From contig JAADHT010000211.1 of the NCBI GenBank assembly GCA_013151705.1, positions 1 to 7,144 of the forward strand: DNA of 7,144 bases, given 5' to 3'. Positions 4,357 to 7,144 of the stretch are shown one piece after another. The notes below the pieces were generated by a model. It saw only the letters and a program-made list of their open reading frames with translations, was not told the origin of the DNA and did not search any database. Position numbers and translations under genes: made by a program. Source of the DNA: Kiritimatiellota bacterium. GTDB lineage: Bacteria > Verrucomicrobiota > Lentisphaeria > Victivallales > JAADHT01. The first letter of the stretch is position 1. Each line of letters opens with the position of its first letter.

Positions 4357-6909
4357 ATGTCGAGCGTTTTAGTGAGAGAGAATCTTTATTGGGTGGGAGT
4401 CCAGGATCATGATTTGAGGGTGTTCGACGTCATAATGCGCACCGAGTACGGAACAAGCTACAACTCCTACCTGCTGAAAACCGATGACGGCTGCGTGCTT
4501 TTCGAAACCGCGAAGGCCGCCAAATTCGACGTGTTCATGTCCAACCTACGCGAGGTCTGCGATCCCTCGGACATCAAATACATCGTGATAGACCACACCG
4601 AACCCGATCACACAGGCTCGCTCGCGCATCTTCTCGACACCGCTCCGAACGCGACAGTGCTGGCCTCGCCCATAGCCTTGCGTTTTCTCGGCGACATCTG
4701 CAATCGCGAGATTCGCGGAATCGGCGTGGGAGACGACGATGTGGTAACCATAGGCGAATACAATCTTCGTTTTCTATCCGTCCCCTTTCTCCATTGGCCC
4801 GACTCCATATACACCTATGTGGAGAAGCTGAAGACGCTGGTGACATGCGACTCCTTCGGCTGCCACTACGCCGACGACAAGGTCTGCGACGATCTGATGG
4901 AAGGTGAATTCACCGATGCGTATAAATACTATTTCGATATGATAATGAGTCCCTTCAAACCCTACGTGCGCGACGCGTTGAACAAAATCGCCACCCTGAA
5001 CATAGAAACCATATGCCCGGGACACGGCCCTGTTTTGCGAAACGACCTGGAACGCTATATCGGAATGTACGATGAGTGGAGCCGCGAACCGAAGCCGGAG
5101 AAGCGGTCCAAGCCAAAAGTCACAATGGCGTACGTGAGCGCTTACGGATACACGGAGGAGCTGGCGCGTAAAATCGCTGAAGGAATAAACGGAAATCTGG
5201 ATGTCGATTTGAAACCGTACGACATGGTTGTTTCGGACGAGAGCCGCGTGTTGTCGGATCTTATGGACTCCGACGCCATCCTGCTTGGTTCGCCGACGGT
5301 GAACGGCGACTCCCTTCCACCCGTGACCGATCTGTTGATGAAAATGAACGGCGTCCTGCACGGCGGCAAGGTGGCCGGCGCTTTCGGCAGCTATGGTTGG
5401 AGCGGAGAGGCCGCCGATATGCTGACGGCGAGATTGAACGTATTGAGAATGAAAACCCTCGAACCGCCTTTGAAGGCCGTGTTCAAGCCTTCGGCGAAGG
5501 AACTCGCCGCGGCGTACGACTACGGACGGCGGTTCGCCGCGATTCTCGCGGAGGAATGGGTTCCCGACGGCCTTTCCGAAACCGGCAAACAGCTCTGGAA
5601 GTGCACCGTCTGCGGCGAGGTGTTCGAAGGCGCGCTTCCACCTTCGACCTGTCCAGTGTGCGGAGCGGGCGCCGAGGCGTTCGCGGAATGCTTCGAAGAA
5701 AAAATAAACTTCTCGTCCAACAAAAAATTCAAAACTGTCGTCATAGGCGGTGGACCAGCCGCCGTATACGCCGCCGACGCGTTGAGAAAACGCAATCCAG
5801 ACGCTGAGATAGACATATATTCCTCGGACGACAAAATGCCGTATTACCGCCCGGCTTTGACGAAGCAACTCGCAGAGGATTTGACGGCGGAGGATATTCC
5901 GCTCTTTCCGAAAAGCCATTATGAGGAAAACTCAATCTTCCTTCATCTAGGGAGCTCCATCTCCAAAATACTCCCGGCGGAAAACGTCGTGCTTGATGAA
6001 TCGGGAAACACCATTCCATATGACAAACTGATTATCGCCACCGGCGCGCGCTGTTTCGTTCCGCCGATACAGGGAGCCGACCTGCCGGAGGTTGTGGCTC
6101 TCCGCGATTTCAGCAGTTTTAAAAAACTCAAAAGCATCGTGGAAAACGGAGCCAGGAAAATCGTCGTGCTCGGCGGCGGTCTGCTTGGACTCGAAGCCGC
6201 CAACTCTCTTCTGAAACTCGGAGTCGACACGCGTGTTCTCGAAATGGCGCCCGGACTTCTGCCGCGCCAACTCGACGACGCGGCCGCCGCCATCCTGTCG
6301 AAAACCCTCGAATCATCGAACGTCAAAGTCGCGACAGGCGTCTTCATCGAGGAAATCGACGGCGAGCGAAGCGTCACCGGCGTATTGACGGACAAGCTCG
6401 GTTTGATCGAGTGCGACGCAGTCGTGATATCGGCGGGCACACGCGCGAATGTGGATCTGGCTCTCGCCGCGGGCTTGGATGTCGATCGTGGTATCGTGGT
6501 CAACGAACGGATGCGGACTTCGCATACCGACATCTACGCGGCCGGAGACTGCGTCTCCTTCAACGGCGCTCTAACCGGATTGTGGGAGCCTGCTATGGAG
6601 CAGGGACGCGTCGCGGGCGCGCATATCGCGGGCGACAACGTCTCCTACGCGCCGCCCGTGATCGGCGCGGCGTTGAACGCGTTCGGAATCACTCTTTTCT
6701 CCGTCGGAGACCTCGGACGCGACAAGGACAACTGCTCTCGAATCGTCGCCAGGGACGATATGAAGCCATCATACAAAAACCTCTGCTTCGCGGACGGAGT
6801 CCTGACCGGCGGCATTCTTCTCGGAGACGTCTCCAAAACCAACCAACTACTCTACGGCGTGAAAAAAAGCATGAACTACGAAACAGCCAGAGACAACAAA
6901 CTGCTCTGA
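4357..6909 (+). CDS. Flavodiiron protein - rubredoxin - NADH:rubredoxin oxidoreductase fusion
   Basis: Probable soluble NADH:O2 (and/or NO) oxidoreductase that reduces O2 to water or NO to N2O without partner proteins. Domain 1 (about 1-250) is the metallo-beta-lactamase-like diiron domain with all ligands present: H80, E82, D84, H146, D165 and H223. Domain 2 (about 254-400) is a flavodoxin domain with an FMN phosphate loop at SAYGYT (261-266) and GSYGWSGEA (344-352). Domain 3 (414-436) is a rubredoxin-like iron site, C416/C419 and C432/C435, with only 12 residues between the pairs. Domain 4 (about 456-850) is an NADH:rubredoxin oxidoreductase: GGGPAA (464-469) for FAD, GGGLLGLE (606-613) for NAD with E629 favouring NADH over NADPH, and TDIYAAGDC (724-732). 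No signal peptide or membrane segment is seen. AAGGGGA lies six bases before the ATG, and the first residues match the family start. From memory, this order corresponds to class F flavodiiron proteins described in Clostridioides difficile. Whether O2 or NO is preferred cannot be told. Confidence 0.95.
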   Translation: MSSVLVRENLYWVGVQDHDLRVFDVIMRTEYGTSYNSYLLKTDDGCVLFETAKAAKFDVFMSNLREVCDPSDIKYIVIDHTEPDHTGSLAHLLDTAPNATVLASPIALRFLGDICNREIRGIGVGDDDVVTIGEYNLRFLSVPFLHWPDSIYTYVEKLKTLVTCDSFGCHYADDKVCDDLMEGEFTDAYKYYFDMIMSPFKPYVRDALNKIATLNIETICPGHGPVLRNDLERYIGMYDEWSREPKPEKRSKPKVTMAYVSAYGYTEELARKIAEGINGNLDVDLKPYDMVVSDESRVLSDLMDSDAILLGSPTVNGDSLPPVTDLLMKMNGVLHGGKVAGAFGSYGWSGEAADMLTARLNVLRMKTLEPPLKAVFKPSAKELAAAYDYGRRFAAILAEEWVPDGLSETGKQLWKCTVCGEVFEGALPPSTCPVCGAGAEAFAECFEEKINFSSNKKFKTVVIGGGPAAVYAADALRKRNPDAEIDIYSSDDKMPYYRPALTKQLAEDLTAEDIPLFPKSHYEENSIFLHLGSSISKILPAENVVLDESGNTIPYDKLIIATGARCFVPPIQGADLPEVVALRDFSSFKKLKSIVENGARKIVVLGGGLLGLEAANSLLKLGVDTRVLEMAPGLLPRQLDDAAAAILSKTLESSNVKVATGVFIEEIDGERSVTGVLTDKLGLIECDAVVISAGTRANVDLALAAGLDVDRGIVVNERMRTSHTDIYAAGDCVSFNGALTGLWEPAMEQGRVAGAHIAGDNVSYAPPVIGAALNAFGITLFSVGDLGRDKDNCSRIVARDDMKPSYKNLCFADGVLTGGILLGDVSKTNQLLYGVKKSMNYETARDNKLL

Positions 6910-6959
6910 AACTCCGCATTCACTCCAGCGCCCGCTTCTCCCCAATCGGAGCATCATAT

Positions 6960-6988
6960 TTGCATTGTCTTCATTCCAATGGTACACT
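6960..6988 (+). promoter_or_regulatory. Candidate promoter pointing out of the window
   Basis: TTGCAT (6960-6965) and TACACT (6983-6988) are spaced by 17 bases, with TGG at 6980-6982 giving an extended -10. It lies just after the flavodiiron gene and reads rightward. No supported gene start follows within the window, so the target would be beyond 7144. Confidence 0.3.
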
Positions 6989-7003
6989 CTCCATAAACGA
7001 AGG

Positions 7004-7021
7004 CGATGCGTCGGCGCATCG
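7004..7021. other. Perfect 7-bp hairpin without T-run
   Basis: CGATGCG (7004-7010) pairs with CGCATCG (7015-7021) around a TCGG loop. No T-run follows on either strand, so it is not a standard intrinsic terminator. It lies 95 bases after the flavodiiron stop codon and just downstream of the promoter-like motif at 6960-6988, so it would be near the 5' end of that transcript. Role unknown. Confidence 0.35.
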
Positions 7022-7072
7022 GGCGACAGGGAAATATTTCACTTCCATCAAATCCCGTATGGTCAAAAAACT

Positions 7073-7142
7073 CATCCGCGGGGAAAACTGATTGATTTTT
7101 CGGTATTTTGAGTTTGGCGAGACTCGCGGATGGGCTGTTTTT
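7073..7142 (+). terminator. Weak terminator-like structure
   Basis: CATCCGCG (7073-7080) can pair with CGCGGATG (7125-7132) across a 44-base loop. GGCTG and then five Ts (7138-7142) follow. The long loop and the spacer before the T-run make this a poor terminator. It is the only T-run-associated inverted repeat I can find downstream of the flavodiiron gene. Confidence 0.15.
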
Positions 7143-7144
7143 CC

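Noticed and set aside
4774..5919. 381-codon open frame on the minus strand opposite the flavodiiron gene
   Set aside because: It is antisense to intact, motif-rich coding sequence, has a low-complexity composition and shows no recognisable domain.
6411..7091. 226-codon plus-strand frame overlapping the end of the flavodiiron gene
   Set aside because: Most of it is an out-of-frame, arginine-rich shadow of the oxidoreductase domain. The tail after 6909 has no supported start.

Overview
The window carries three confidently identified protein genes. Its intergenic DNA is unusually rich in short-period, modular repeats. GC content is moderate, and the gene set points to an anaerobic or microaerophilic, amino-acid-prototrophic bacterium with a surface or extracellular polysaccharide. 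The repeat families (TTCGANA heptads, ATTGANN heptads, TCACCGNN octads, CAAAG-type palindromes and a GGGCGG hairpin) resemble, from memory, intergenic repeats common in environmental genomes of the PVC group (Lentisphaerae, Kiritimatiellae, Verrucomicrobia). I offer that placement only with low confidence, because no rRNA or other marker gene is present.

Layout: 1-467 is a gene-free block built of two adjacent copies of a composite repeat, the first interrupted by a hexad-based palindrome. A GT4-type (WbuB-like) glycosyltransferase is encoded on the minus strand (468-1706). A second gene-free block (1707-2068) holds a degenerate repeat copy capped by a 28-bp-arm palindrome and then a third full composite copy. 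The minus-strand ilvD gene (dihydroxy-acid dehydratase) follows (2069-3742). A divergent intergenic region (3743-4356) holds a promoter candidate for each direction and a possible 33-codon leader ORF. A large plus-strand gene (4357-6909) encodes an 850-residue fusion of flavodiiron protein, short-spaced rubredoxin and NADH:rubredoxin oxidoreductase. The last 235 bases hold a promoter-like motif and hairpins but no supported gene.

How the parts relate: the fusion protein has every domain needed to move electrons from NADH through FAD, rubredoxin iron and FMN to a diiron site that reduces O2 (or NO), so it could work without partners. The divergent ilvD product is an Fe-S dehydratase of a family known for oxygen-sensitive clusters. 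The pairing is biochemically sensible, but co-regulation is only inferred. The glycosyltransferase has no visible functional link to either gene. Both minus-strand genes end within about a dozen bases of the same repeat-borne hairpin, which reads as an intrinsic terminator in their direction.

No CRISPR array, transposase, tRNA, rRNA or defence locus was seen. The two most notable items are the four-cofactor fusion enzyme and the modular repeat system that carries terminators.
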